Shown piece after piece: positions 46,810-56,643 of a DNA stretch of 64,000 nt. A program made the position numbers and the translations under genes. The stretch is taken from assembly GCA_029262875.1 (NCBI GenBank), contig JAJCYO010000114.1, forward strand, positions 1 to 64,000, read 5' to 3'. The stretch comes from Flavobacteriales bacterium (GTDB lineage: Bacteria > Bacteroidota > Bacteroidia > Flavobacteriales_E > Vicingaceae). Within the stretch, counting starts at the first letter, position 1, and each line of letters starts with the position of its first letter. A model generated the notes under the pieces. The model worked only from the letters and a program-made list of their open reading frames with translations, was not told the origin of the DNA and made no database searches.

Positions 46810-48156
46810 ATGACCACACCACTTGTCTCTTGCCAATGGCTCAACGAAAATAGCAATGATGCCGATTTGGTGGTCTTGGATGTAAGCCCTCAACCTTCAG
46901 CTCGGCAAATTAAAGGGGCACGTTATGTTGATGTTAAGAATGTGTTCAGTGATCCAACCAGTGACTTACCCAATACATTTCCAAGTGCCATACAATTTCA
47001 GGGAGATTGTCAGGTATTAGGCATTAACAGCACCAGTAAAATTGTGGTGTATGATAACAAAGGTGTTTTCCTAAGCCCAAGAGTGTGGTGGATGTTCAGA
47101 ACCTTTGGTCACCAAAACGTATCCGTATTGGATGGTGGGTTAATCGAATGGGTAGCCCAAGGCTATGAAACCGAACAAAGAACTGAACACCATGTAGAAC
47201 ATGGAAACTTTAAGGGACAATTGCAACCCAACCAAGTTAAGGGTTATGAGTTTGTAAAATCCAATCTTGCCGATCAAAACGCTTTACTCATTGATGCACG
47301 CTCTGCAGGTCGTTTTAACGGTACTGCTCCAGAACCAAGAGAAGGGTTACGAAGTGGCAACATTCCAGGGTCCATCAATTTGCCGTATACCGAAGTACTA
47401 CAAGATGGAAAATTCAAACCCTTACCAGAGCTGAAAACAATATTCAAAACTTTAGCAAACGACAACAGGCCATTTGTGTTTACCTGTGGTTCGGGTGTTA
47501 CCGCTTGCATCATTCTATTGGCATCAGAACTCGTAATGCAACATGAGAATGCAGTATACGATGGCTCTTGGACAGAGTGGGCAACAAAAGAAGGAGCATA
47601 CTACCATACAGCGGAATCGGTAGACGAGTACATCAAACTGGCAGCAGATGTTAATGGACAAGAATTAATTGATCAATTGAAAAACGTTTTACCTGCCCAA
47701 GCTGCTTTACTTGAAATAGGTTCAGGTCCAGGTTCCGATTGGGAAATACTAAAACAAGATTTTAACGTGGTGGGATCAGACAACTCTAAGGAGTTTACCG
47801 ACCGATTAAAAGCCAACTATCCAGATGGCGAATTTTTGGAATTGGATGCAACAACACTTGCTACAGATAAACAATTTGATGGGATTTATTCCAATAAAGT
47901 GTTACAACATTTAAGAGATGACCAACTGGCTACTTCCATCCAACGGCAGGCTGAAATCTTAACTGATGGAGGGATTGTTTGTCATTCCGTGTGGAAAGGA
48001 GAGGGAAGTGAAATCTTTAAAGGAATGTTTGTAAACTACTATACCAAAGAAGCATTGCAAGCATTTTTCGCTACTGCTTTTAATGTGTTGGTTTTAGAAG
48101 AATATGGTGAGTTCGAAGACAATGATTCGCTCCTGATTATTGCTAAAAAGAAATAG
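46810..48156 (+). CDS. Tandem rhodanese (sulfurtransferase) fused to SAM-dependent methyltransferase
   Basis: VFTCGSGVTACIILLASE active-site loop; ALLEIGSGPGSDWEILKQDFNVVGSDNS. Confidence 0.87.
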   Translation: MTTPLVSCQWLNENSNDADLVVLDVSPQPSARQIKGARYVDVKNVFSDPTSDLPNTFPSAIQFQGDCQVLGINSTSKIVVYDNKGVFLSPRVWWMFRTFGHQNVSVLDGGLIEWVAQGYETEQRTEHHVEHGNFKGQLQPNQVKGYEFVKSNLADQNALLIDARSAGRFNGTAPEPREGLRSGNIPGSINLPYTEVLQDGKFKPLPELKTIFKTLANDNRPFVFTCGSGVTACIILLASELVMQHENAVYDGSWTEWATKEGAYYHTAESVDEYIKLAADVNGQELIDQLKNVLPAQAALLEIGSGPGSDWEILKQDFNVVGSDNSKEFTDRLKANYPDGEFLELDATTLATDKQFDGIYSNKVLQHLRDDQLATSIQRQAEILTDGGIVCHSVWKGEGSEIFKGMFVNYYTKEALQAFFATAFNVLVLEEYGEFEDNDSLLIIAKKK

Positions 48157-48181
48157 GAGCGGAGAAATTCCTTACCTTTGA

Positions 48182-48562
48182 GTGAACCTCAAAATGATGC
48201 TTAAACGCTTTTTTACACATCCCCTTTTAAAGAAGATTACCGTCTTTTCTTTTATCCTATTTGGAGTACTTTATGCCTACCATGTGGTGCGTTACTACAT
48301 CGTTAAACCAGATTGTGATTACATTTTAAGCACACTCAACCAAAGCCTTGAAGCTACCCTGGCTTTTGTAAGCATCGCAACAGCAGTGTTCACCATCACC
48401 CAACTTGTTGCAGGAATTATCGTAAAAAAAGCGCAACCAATTGTTATTAGCAGCGTGGCTTTTCTTACCCTTGCAGGATTGTTTTTGCTGTTTATGAGCA
48501 ACGTTATTTTGGAGTGCTTTTTACACGATTTAGATTTATCAGGGTTATTTTTGTTTAATTAG
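48182..48562 (+). CDS. Hypothetical membrane protein
   Basis: Multiple hydrophobic segments, 126 aa. Confidence 0.6.
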   Translation: MNLKMMLKRFFTHPLLKKITVFSFILFGVLYAYHVVRYYIVKPDCDYILSTLNQSLEATLAFVSIATAVFTITQLVAGIIVKKAQPIVISSVAFLTLAGLFLLFMSNVILECFLHDLDLSGLFLFN

Positions 48563-48596
48563 CCAAGCAGCACAAACGATTTAGGATTACCATAGG

Positions 48597-49466
48597 ATGA
48601 AGAACAACAAACAAAAAGCAATTGCCACGATCTATCTTAGTATAGCTGGCAATACTTTGTTGGCATTGGCCAAAGGACTAACAGGCTTTTTTGGAAATTC
48701 ATACGCGTTAATTGCCGATGCCATAGAATCGACTACCGATGTATTGGCTTCTATTTTGGTTTTGTTTGGCCTCAAGTATGCTACAAGGCCTGCCGATAAA
48801 AACCACCCTTACGGTCATGGTAGGGCAGAACCATTGGTTACCTTTATTGTCGTGGGGTTCTTGGTCATTTCAGCTACCATTATTGCGTACAAAAGCATTC
48901 AAAACATTCAAACACCACATGAAGTTCCAGAAAAATACACGCTCATCGTTTTGGCGGTTATTGTGGTCATCAAAGAACTATTTTACCGCATTGTTTCTAA
49001 GAAAAGTGACGAAACAAAAAGCACTTCTCTAAAAGCAGATGCTTGGCACCACAGGAGTGATGCGATTACTTCGTTGATGGCGTTTATCGGAATTTCCGTA
49101 GCCATCTACATGGGCGAAGGTTATGAAAATGCCGATGATTGGGCGGCATTAATTGCTTCAGGGTTTATTGTATACAATGCGTATCTGATTTTTAGACCAG
49201 CATTGGGAGAAATAATGGATGAAAACTTACACGATGACTTGGTCTTGAAAATTAGAACCATCGCTAAGGAGGTGGATGGCGTAATAGATACGGAAAAATG
49301 TTATGTACGTAAAACGGGCATCACTTTTCACGTTGACCTACATTTAGTGGTTAAAGCAGACATTACTGTGAAAGAAGGGCATAAAGTAGCCCATCACCTC
49401 AAAGATGTGTTAAAGGAAAAACTACCAGAAATATCTGATGTGTTGATTCACGTTGAACCAGATTAG
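48597..49466 (+). CDS. Cation diffusion facilitator transporter
   Basis: NSYALIADAIESTTDVLASILVLFGL; NHPYGHGRAEPLVTF; ALKADAWHHRSDAITS. Confidence 0.92.
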   Translation: MKNNKQKAIATIYLSIAGNTLLALAKGLTGFFGNSYALIADAIESTTDVLASILVLFGLKYATRPADKNHPYGHGRAEPLVTFIVVGFLVISATIIAYKSIQNIQTPHEVPEKYTLIVLAVIVVIKELFYRIVSKKSDETKSTSLKADAWHHRSDAITSLMAFIGISVAIYMGEGYENADDWAALIASGFIVYNAYLIFRPALGEIMDENLHDDLVLKIRTIAKEVDGVIDTEKCYVRKTGITFHVDLHLVVKADITVKEGHKVAHHLKDVLKEKLPEISDVLIHVEPD

Positions 49467-49484
49467 AAGAATAGATCAATATAC

Positions 49485-50441
49485 TTAAGGTGTTAAAACT
49501 ACTTTTTTGATTAATGTTTGATTTTCAAACGCAATGTGTAAGAGGTAAATTCCATACGGATTTTTAGAAATGTCTATTTGTTTGTTGGAAAGCTTTACCG
49601 GCAAGGTACTTTCTTGGGTAAGTATGTTTACAAGTCGGTAGCGAATAACATCGTTTGTTTGTACTTCGATGTTTAGGATGCCTTTGTTGGGGTTAGGGTA
49701 AATCGAAACGTCATTTTTACTGCTGTAATCAGGAAGACCTGTAGCAGTCTCTTGTACAATTGAAATGTCATCGATGTAATAATAGGAAGCATAATAGTCT
49801 GGATTAAAGATAGCACCTCCATCGTATGTATTTACGGTATCTGATGATCCAGTCTCCCTGAAATTCCCGATGTTGATGTATTTCTCTCCGCCAGCAGCTA
49901 TATACGTATAGCTTAGTTGAGTCCATTGTGTTTTATCAATTATTGCAGAAGCTGTTTCTAATTGAGGGATATTGTTTAAAGCATTTACATTGTTGGCAAA
50001 TATGCTGTCTGGCGAAAAATATAAGCCTATTATACTGGCATAATTAGAGCTATCTGAACGACTTACATAAAAATTAACACTGTACTCTTCCCCCAATATA
50101 AGGCTATCTGTTAATTTGATAGAAATGTATTCCCGATAATTTCCAGCCAATGCAACATAGGTGTAAAAACCTGCATAAGCATTTCCTGTATTGGCGTTTT
50201 GAAACCCAAAAAGGTTTGCAGGAATGCCAATTCCCATCCCAAAAGAACAACTGTGCAATAAATCTGATGTGGCAATATTCGGTCTAAACCACCCCGTAGC
50301 CAGCTGAATTTGAGCATCACTCGTGGGGCAAGCAGAAGTATTCTCAAAACTTGGGTTAGGGACTAAGTTTTGCGCTTCTAAAGGGATTGCCGTTACAGTT
50401 GTAATGAGTGATACGACTAAAGTGTTAAGCAGTGTTTTCAT
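49485..50441 (-). CDS. Secreted protein with T9SS type A sorting domain
   Basis: MKTLLNTLVVSLITTVTAIPLEAQ; C-term DVSIYPNPNKGILNIEV...YGIYLLHI. Confidence 0.85.
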   Translation of the reverse strand: MKTLLNTLVVSLITTVTAIPLEAQNLVPNPSFENTSACPTSDAQIQLATGWFRPNIATSDLLHSCSFGMGIGIPANLFGFQNANTGNAYAGFYTYVALAGNYREYISIKLTDSLILGEEYSVNFYVSRSDSSNYASIIGLYFSPDSIFANNVNALNNIPQLETASAIIDKTQWTQLSYTYIAAGGEKYINIGNFRETGSSDTVNTYDGGAIFNPDYYASYYYIDDISIVQETATGLPDYSSKNDVSIYPNPNKGILNIEVQTNDVIRYRLVNILTQESTLPVKLSNKQIDISKNPYGIYLLHIAFENQTLIKKVVLTP

Positions 50442-50539
50442 AAAATACAATTTAGAGCATTCTAAAAATACAAAATCCCTATGTAAGGTCAATAAGGTAT
50501 TCAATAAAAGGGTTAAAAGTCGTTAACTAAGGTAGTGTG

Positions 50540-50719
50540 CTACATGCTCACAATCGCATAAAACAAGGCAGCTATTCCTAAGATAAAACTGACCCCAACT
50601 GGAGCCAAGGTAGCGATACTAAAGTTTTGAGTTTTGGCCAAACGGTTACGTATTAAGTAAATGGTGATTCCAAACAAAGGGTAAACAATTAAACATGCTG
50701 CGAGTACAAACCAATTCAT
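50540..50719 (-). CDS. Small two-TM membrane protein (59 aa), not in ORF track
   Basis: MNWFVLAACLIVYPLFGITIYLIRNRLAKTQNFSIATLAPVGVSFILGIAALFYAIVSM. Confidence 0.6.
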   Translation of the reverse strand: MNWFVLAACLIVYPLFGITIYLIRNRLAKTQNFSIATLAPVGVSFILGIAALFYAIVSM

Positions 50720-50769
50720 GGTACAAAATAACCGCTTTTATCCTGCAAAAAGAATGATGCGGCTCATAC

Positions 50770-51555
50770 CTATTTTTTAAGAAATAATGAAATTGCGTCA
50801 AGCACAATTTTTGAATGGCTCAGCTGAGGAATGTGCCCACAGTTGGGTATCATTAACCGTTCTTTTTGAGGGTGGGGTGTTTTGTCGTAAATGGAGTCCA
50901 CCTGCTTTTCCGTTCCATACTCATCCAAATCTCCTTGAATCACCAAAACGGGTGCTTCGATTCGCGGTAAAAAATGTTCGATGTTCCAGCTCCTAAACGC
51001 ATCACTGGTAATGGTATTTCCAAAAGCATAAAAGGTACTGTCCGTATGCTCAAAATGGTACTTTTCCAAGCTTTTTTTTAAATTGCCATTGCGTTCGTAT
51101 TCTGTGGTAAGTTTACGGATGCTGTCTACGCTAATTTGTTCGGTAAACACATGGGCCGCCATGCTCACCACTTGAACAACATTTTTTGGAAACAACGCAG
51201 CATAAATGAGTGCAATACTGGCACCATCACTGTGGCCAATTAAAATCAGTTTTCGGTTATGCAATCCCAAGCTTTCTATGAATTGGGGCAAATAATAGTC
51301 AGCAGCTATTTGCAAGTAATCAGGTGTTCTTTCTTCTTGTAAAGGAGTAGAATGTCCGTAACCGTATCGATCGTAAACCAATCCGGGCAGGTCCATTTCG
51401 GCACACAGTTTTGCTGGAAAATCTTTCCATTGCGCAATGGAGCCTAAGCCTTCGTGCAGAAAAACCAATAGCGGTTTATCCGCTTCAGAAAAATTAATCG
51501 TTTGGTAAGCCAAGTTGACCTTTTCATCCAATTTTATGTGCTGAATTTCTTCCAT
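50770..51555 (-). CDS. Alpha/beta hydrolase
   Basis: LVFLHEGLGSIAQWKDFP; LIGHSDGASIALIYAA; MIPNCGHIPQLSH. Confidence 0.88.
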   Translation of the reverse strand: MEEIQHIKLDEKVNLAYQTINFSEADKPLLVFLHEGLGSIAQWKDFPAKLCAEMDLPGLVYDRYGYGHSTPLQEERTPDYLQIAADYYLPQFIESLGLHNRKLILIGHSDGASIALIYAALFPKNVVQVVSMAAHVFTEQISVDSIRKLTTEYERNGNLKKSLEKYHFEHTDSTFYAFGNTITSDAFRSWNIEHFLPRIEAPVLVIQGDLDEYGTEKQVDSIYDKTPHPQKERLMIPNCGHIPQLSHSKIVLDAISLFLKK

Positions 51556-51623
51556 TCTTTTGAGGCTTCAAAAGTAAATATAATCGGTAGTTTAATTACC
51601 TTTGAATAGGTTGAATTTTGTTT

Positions 51624-51740
51624 GTTCTCGATACATTTTCTCATGCTTCGAAAACACTCGAACGGACACAAAATTAGAAATGCTTAGGTGTTTTGTCAGT
51701 TCGAGTGATTTGCTGAAAGCAAATTGTATCGAGAACAGAA
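51624..51740. repeat. Repeat copy 4, R-arm then L-arm
   Basis: gttctcgatacattttctcatgcttcgaaaacactcgaacggaca ... tgtcagttcgagtgatttgctgaaagcaaattgtatcgagaacag. Confidence 0.9.
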
Positions 51741-51772
51741 GAACACTGAACCCAATGTGATAAGAATACAGT

Positions 51773-52978
51773 ATGATTTTTAAAAGCAAGAAAATACCAT
51801 TTTTAGTGTTTGTTGCTGCCGTTTTTTTGAGCTGTGGAGGAGTAGAAACGGAACCTTATTCCGAGGCAAACATCACTCCACTAACCGAGAGTTGGGAGAT
51901 CGCCATTCCCAATCAAGAAATTCCAGAAGGGTTAACTTCCTTAAGTGCTCAGCATTGTGGAAGCTGTCATCAAGACCATTACAAAGAATGGAAAACATCT
52001 ACCCATGCACATGCCTGGACGGATAAACAGTTTCAATCGGAACTGCAAAAAGAATCGAGTCCTTTCATGTGCATCAATTGCCACATTCCCTTACAAAACC
52101 AGCAAGAATACATCATAAAAGGATTGGTAGATGGAGACATTTACCAACCCGTAAAAGAAAAAAATCCACATTTTGATGTTGCCTTGCAACAAGAAGGGAT
52201 CAACTGTGCATCGTGCCATGTACGAAACAATGCCATTGTGGGCCCAACAGGAAGTGCAAAAGCACCGCATAAAACAGTAAAAGATCCCCAACACCTTTCG
52301 GAGCAATTGTGTCTTTCCTGTCACAATGCTTCAGCGGTAATTACCCCAACCTTGGCCTGTACTTTTGAAACAGGAGATGAATGGAAAGCAGGACCATTTT
52401 ACGGTAAGAAAAATTGCATTGATTGCCACATGGTGGAAACACATCGCGAAATTGTAGCAGGCTATGGCGAGCGGAAAAGTAGATTCCACAGTTTCCCAGG
52501 TTCTGGAATACCGAAAGAAACAGGTAAGATAACGGGCATGCTTAATGGATTGGAAATTAGTGCTCAAAAAGTGAAAGCGGCTTATTCCATGAACGAGCAC
52601 TTTAGTTTTACCCTAACTGTAAAAAACGAACATGCCGGTCATCGTGTTCCAACGGCAGATCCAGAACGATTTTTCATCATTCAGTTTGACTTGAAAGATG
52701 CATCGGGTAAAGTAGTAGCCACCCAAAAAGATAGAATAGGAGAGGAGTGGCAATGGCATCCTGAAGCAATAAAACTAAGCGATAACAATTTAAACCCAGG
52801 AGAAGAAAGAAGCTTTACGTTTAATAATGACTTTAAAGTTAAAGGAAATTACACGCTTACCGTTAGTGTAAGCAAGCACCGTATGGATGAGGAGACAGCC
52901 AATTACAATAAGCTGGGAGATGATTATCCCTTGTTCATTTCCATTTTTGAGGAGGAGTACCAGTTTACGGTCGATTAA
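51773..52978 (+). CDS. Lipoprotein-type pentaheme cytochrome c
   Basis: Lipobox LSCGG; five CXXCH: CGSCH, CINCH, CASCH, CLSCH, CIDCH. Confidence 0.85.
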   Translation: MIFKSKKIPFLVFVAAVFLSCGGVETEPYSEANITPLTESWEIAIPNQEIPEGLTSLSAQHCGSCHQDHYKEWKTSTHAHAWTDKQFQSELQKESSPFMCINCHIPLQNQQEYIIKGLVDGDIYQPVKEKNPHFDVALQQEGINCASCHVRNNAIVGPTGSAKAPHKTVKDPQHLSEQLCLSCHNASAVITPTLACTFETGDEWKAGPFYGKKNCIDCHMVETHREIVAGYGERKSRFHSFPGSGIPKETGKITGMLNGLEISAQKVKAAYSMNEHFSFTLTVKNEHAGHRVPTADPERFFIIQFDLKDASGKVVATQKDRIGEEWQWHPEAIKLSDNNLNPGEERSFTFNNDFKVKGNYTLTVSVSKHRMDEETANYNKLGDDYPLFISIFEEEYQFTVD

Positions 52979-53034
52979 GGAGTTCGTACCTTAGTAAATA
53001 TTCACTATATTTGGAAGTATCCCTAAAGGCAAAC

Positions 53035-55197
53035 ATGAGGAAATTACTTTTTCTTTTAATCACATTGTGTGCATTTTTCTATGCTCAAAAAAGCCATGGC
53101 CAACAATTTGCCGATAAAGAATTCTACCTCATAGATAGTTTGGTATTAGACGATCTTACAGCGGTAGATAGAGGAATGGTAGACAGTTGTATGACCCTGT
53201 ACCATGCTGCTAAAAGTGATACCGACCGAATCAATGCCTTGCATTTTATTTGCGAAAACATGATGCATGAAAATTGGGAAAGGTATCAAGACTTTCAGCA
53301 CAATTTATTGCAAGAATTGGTTAAAAAAGAACAACCTACGGCAGTTAAAAAGAATTTGTTAACCGCCTATGCCGGAAGCTTAAATAACCTTGGGTTTATC
53401 TGTAATCAAAAAGGACAAATAGACGAAGCCATTGTTTATTTTAAAGAAGCTCAAAAAATTCAAAAGGAATTAAATGACATTTACGGGTGGGCCGTTGGGC
53501 TCCAGAATTTGGGGAACATTTATTTCAATCAAGGGAAAATCGAAGAAGCACTGAAAACTTATGGCTTAAGCCTAAAGCTCTATGAACAGATAGGAAACAA
53601 AAAAGGAATAGCAGATGCTTTTCTCAATTTAGGAACCATCCACGACAATCAGGGAAATACAGATGAGGCCATGGATTATTATACCAGAAGCTTAGAAATG
53701 AAGAAAGAGATTGGCGATTTAGACGGTACGGCCATTTGCTTAAACAACTTGGGCTACCTGTTTTATAATATGGGAAAGCACGATAAGGCCATCGAAAATT
53801 TTGAAGAGAGTTTAGCCATATATACCAAAATTGGAAGTAAGATAGGAATGGCATTGGCCTATCAGCAAATTGGATTTATGTACAAGAAAGACGATCCTCA
53901 AAAAACCTTAACCTATTACGATAAAAGTTTGGAGCTTAGAATGGAGATTGGCGATAAAAAAGGAATGGTACTCACGTACTTAAATTTTGGGAGAGTGTAC
54001 ATGAGTTTAAATCAGTTGGACAAAGCAGAAGAAAATACCTTAAAAGCGTTAGAGCTTTCTAAAAGTTTAGGGTTTCCGTTTGACATTAGAAATTGTGCCC
54101 AGGCCTTAGTGGACATTTATAAAAAGCAAAAGAAAGGCACAAAAGCTTTAGAAATGTTTGAATTGTATATTCATATGAGGGATAGCATCAACAATGAAGA
54201 GACCAAAAAAGCATCTTTAAAACAACAAGTACAGTATGAGTTTGAAAAACAAAAAGTGCTGGATGATGCTGAACATGATAAGCTCATAGCGATAGAACAA
54301 GAAGCAAAGAAAAAGCAAAAAGTGTTGACCTATGCTTCTTTGATAGGGCTTGTTTTGGTAGTTGCATTTTTACTATTTGTATTTAATCGATTAAAAATCA
54401 CCAGAAAGCAAAAGTTGATTATTGAAGAATCGCATATAGAATTGGCTGAAAAAAATAAAGAAATTTTAGACTCCATTAGTTACGCTAAACGAATCCAATC
54501 GGCTATCCTTCCAACGGATGAAGTGGTGAAAGAACACCTAAAAGAATCATTCATTTTATACCAACCAAAAGACATTGTAGCAGGAGATTTTTATTGGATA
54601 GAACACAAGGATGGTGAAACACTTTTTGCTGCTGCCGATTGTACCGGACATGGAGTTCCTGGAGCAATGGTGAGTGTAATTTGTAATAATGCACTGAACC
54701 GTTCAGTGAGAGAGCATGGCTTACTTATTCCCGGAGCTATCTTGGATAAATCGAGGGAAATAGTGATTCAGGAATTTGAAAAAAGTCATGAAGAGGTAAA
54801 AGACGGAATGGACATCGCACTTTGTTCCTTAAAAGGCATGAGCTTACAATATGCTGGCGCCAATAATCCTTTATGGATCATTAGAAATGGTGAAATATTA
54901 GAGACCAAAGCAAATAAACAACCCATCGGAAAATTTAGAGCTGCCGAACCTTTTGTTACCCACGAGTTTGAATTACAGTCTGGAGACAGTATTTATTTAT
55001 TCTCGGATGGTTATGTCGATCAATTTGGAGGAGAAAAGGGTAAAAAGTTCAAATCGAATTCTTTTAAGGCACTTTTATTAAGGATACAAGACCAATCAAT
55101 GGAAGAACAGAAACAACTATTATCAGAAACGTTTGCTGAATGGAAAGGTGACTTAGAACAGATTGATGATGTTTGCGTAATAGGGGTAAGGGTATAA
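53035..55197 (+). CDS. TPR repeat protein with C-terminal SpoIIE/PP2C phosphatase domain
   Basis: Repeated TPRs (GNIYFNQGKIEEALKTYGLSLKLYEQIGNKKG); YAKRIQSAILP; FAAADCTGHGVPGAMVS. Confidence 0.9.
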   Translation: MRKLLFLLITLCAFFYAQKSHGQQFADKEFYLIDSLVLDDLTAVDRGMVDSCMTLYHAAKSDTDRINALHFICENMMHENWERYQDFQHNLLQELVKKEQPTAVKKNLLTAYAGSLNNLGFICNQKGQIDEAIVYFKEAQKIQKELNDIYGWAVGLQNLGNIYFNQGKIEEALKTYGLSLKLYEQIGNKKGIADAFLNLGTIHDNQGNTDEAMDYYTRSLEMKKEIGDLDGTAICLNNLGYLFYNMGKHDKAIENFEESLAIYTKIGSKIGMALAYQQIGFMYKKDDPQKTLTYYDKSLELRMEIGDKKGMVLTYLNFGRVYMSLNQLDKAEENTLKALELSKSLGFPFDIRNCAQALVDIYKKQKKGTKALEMFELYIHMRDSINNEETKKASLKQQVQYEFEKQKVLDDAEHDKLIAIEQEAKKKQKVLTYASLIGLVLVVAFLLFVFNRLKITRKQKLIIEESHIELAEKNKEILDSISYAKRIQSAILPTDEVVKEHLKESFILYQPKDIVAGDFYWIEHKDGETLFAAADCTGHGVPGAMVSVICNNALNRSVREHGLLIPGAILDKSREIVIQEFEKSHEEVKDGMDIALCSLKGMSLQYAGANNPLWIIRNGEILETKANKQPIGKFRAAEPFVTHEFELQSGDSIYLFSDGYVDQFGGEKGKKFKSNSFKALLLRIQDQSMEEQKQLLSETFAEWKGDLEQIDDVCVIGVRV

Positions 55198-55198
55198 C

Positions 55199-56167
55199 TT
55201 AAGCCAATACTTCCGCTTGATAATTCTTCCCTTGCCAAAGGTCTTTTTCAATTAACTTCTTATCAATTTTCGCTACAATCTCAAAGTTTTTCATGCCGTC
55301 CCATTGCGGTGCAATCAATAAATGAGCTGGTGATTCGCTAATGAAACGTTCAATGATAATGTCTGGTCGCAACAACGCTACAAACTCAGTAATCAAGTCC
55401 ACATAAGCTTCAGCAGAAAACAACTCAAACATTTCTGGTGTTTCTTTCAATTGGAGGGCCATTTTTGTGTGCTTCACCACTTGCAAATGATGTAACTTCA
55501 GCGTATGAATAGGCAGTTTGGAAATTTCTCGTGCATGATTCAATAGCTCCTCCTTGCTTTCACCCGGCAAACCAATAATCATGTGTGCGCCCAACTGCAT
55601 TCCTCGACCTTTAGACATTTCATAGGCTGCTTTGGTTTCTTCAAACGTGTGGCAACGGTTAATGCTTTCTAAGGTTCTGTCTAAGGTGCTTTCTACACCA
55701 AACTCTAAAGAAATAAAGTTGTCCTTGGCTAAGTCAGAAAGGAAATCAATAAGGTCTTCATTGATGCAATCTGGTCGTGTTCCGATAACCAAACCGATAA
55801 CTTGAGGGTGATTAATGGCTTCGTTGTACAGCTCTTTTACCAAATTAATGTCTGCATAAGTATTGGTATACGCCTGGAAATAGGCTAAGTACTGTTGGGT
55901 CTTGTATTTCTTGGCAAAAAATGCTATGCCTTCATCCAATTGTTGGGTAATGGTTTTACTTGGTTTGCAATAGTAAGGGTTAAAGCTGTTGTTGTTGCAA
56001 TAGGTGCATCCACCAACTCCTTTAGAACCATCCCTGTTCGGACAGGTAAATCCCGTATCCAAAGAAACTTTCTGAACGCGTTCGGAAAATTGCTTTTTGA
56101 TAAAAGACGAGTAATCGTTGTATCGTTTATTGTTGTTGAATTGCATCTTCAATAAATAAGGATGCAA
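55199..56167 (-). CDS. TIGR01212-type radical SAM protein (YhcC-like)
   Basis: VSLDTGFTCPNRDGSKGVGGCTYCNNNSFNP; LGAHMIIGLPGES. Confidence 0.9.
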   Translation of the reverse strand: MHPYLLKMQFNNNKRYNDYSSFIKKQFSERVQKVSLDTGFTCPNRDGSKGVGGCTYCNNNSFNPYYCKPSKTITQQLDEGIAFFAKKYKTQQYLAYFQAYTNTYADINLVKELYNEAINHPQVIGLVIGTRPDCINEDLIDFLSDLAKDNFISLEFGVESTLDRTLESINRCHTFEETKAAYEMSKGRGMQLGAHMIIGLPGESKEELLNHAREISKLPIHTLKLHHLQVVKHTKMALQLKETPEMFELFSAEAYVDLITEFVALLRPDIIIERFISESPAHLLIAPQWDGMKNFEIVAKIDKKLIEKDLWQGKNYQAEVLA

Positions 56168-56208
56168 AAATAGACATATCTAATTTAAATGTAGCTTTCA
56201 ATTTTGCT

Positions 56209-56330
56209 TGTTCTCGATACATTTTCTCATGCTTCGAAAACACTCGAACTGACACAAAATTTAACAATAGAGGTGTGTTTTGTCAGTTCGAGTGATTCGC
56301 TGAAAGCGAATTGTATCGAGAACAGAAAAA
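56209..56330. repeat. Repeat copy 5, R-arm then L-arm
   Basis: cttgttctcgatacattttctcatgcttcgaaaacactcgaactgacac ... tgtcagttcgagtgattcgctgaaagcgaattgtatcgagaacag. Confidence 0.9.
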
Positions 56331-56343
56331 CATATATTTGTTT

Positions 56344-56643
56344 ATGGCAAAATACCATCAATACTTTGTTTATATCTTAAAGTGCAGTGATAATACTTAC
56401 TATACTGGTGTTACAAATAATGTTGAAAGAAGATTGTTGGAACATCAACTTGGTGACAATAAGACTGCATATACATTTAAAAGAAGACCTGTTCATTTGG
56501 TTTTTAGAGCCGAATTTTCAAACATAGAAGTGGCTATTGAAAAAGAAAAACAAATCAAAACATGGTCTAAATCAAAAAAAGAAGCTTTGATAAATGGAGA
56601 CTTTGAGTTATTGCCAGAAATGAGTAAAAAGAAGTTTAATTAA
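56344..56643 (+). CDS. GIY-YIG nuclease-superfamily protein (start trimmed)
   Basis: YFVYILKCSDNTYYTGVTNNVERRLLEHQLGDNKTAYTFKRRPVHLVF. Confidence 0.9.
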   Translation: MAKYHQYFVYILKCSDNTYYTGVTNNVERRLLEHQLGDNKTAYTFKRRPVHLVFRAEFSNIEVAIEKEKQIKTWSKSKKEALINGDFELLPEMSKKKFN

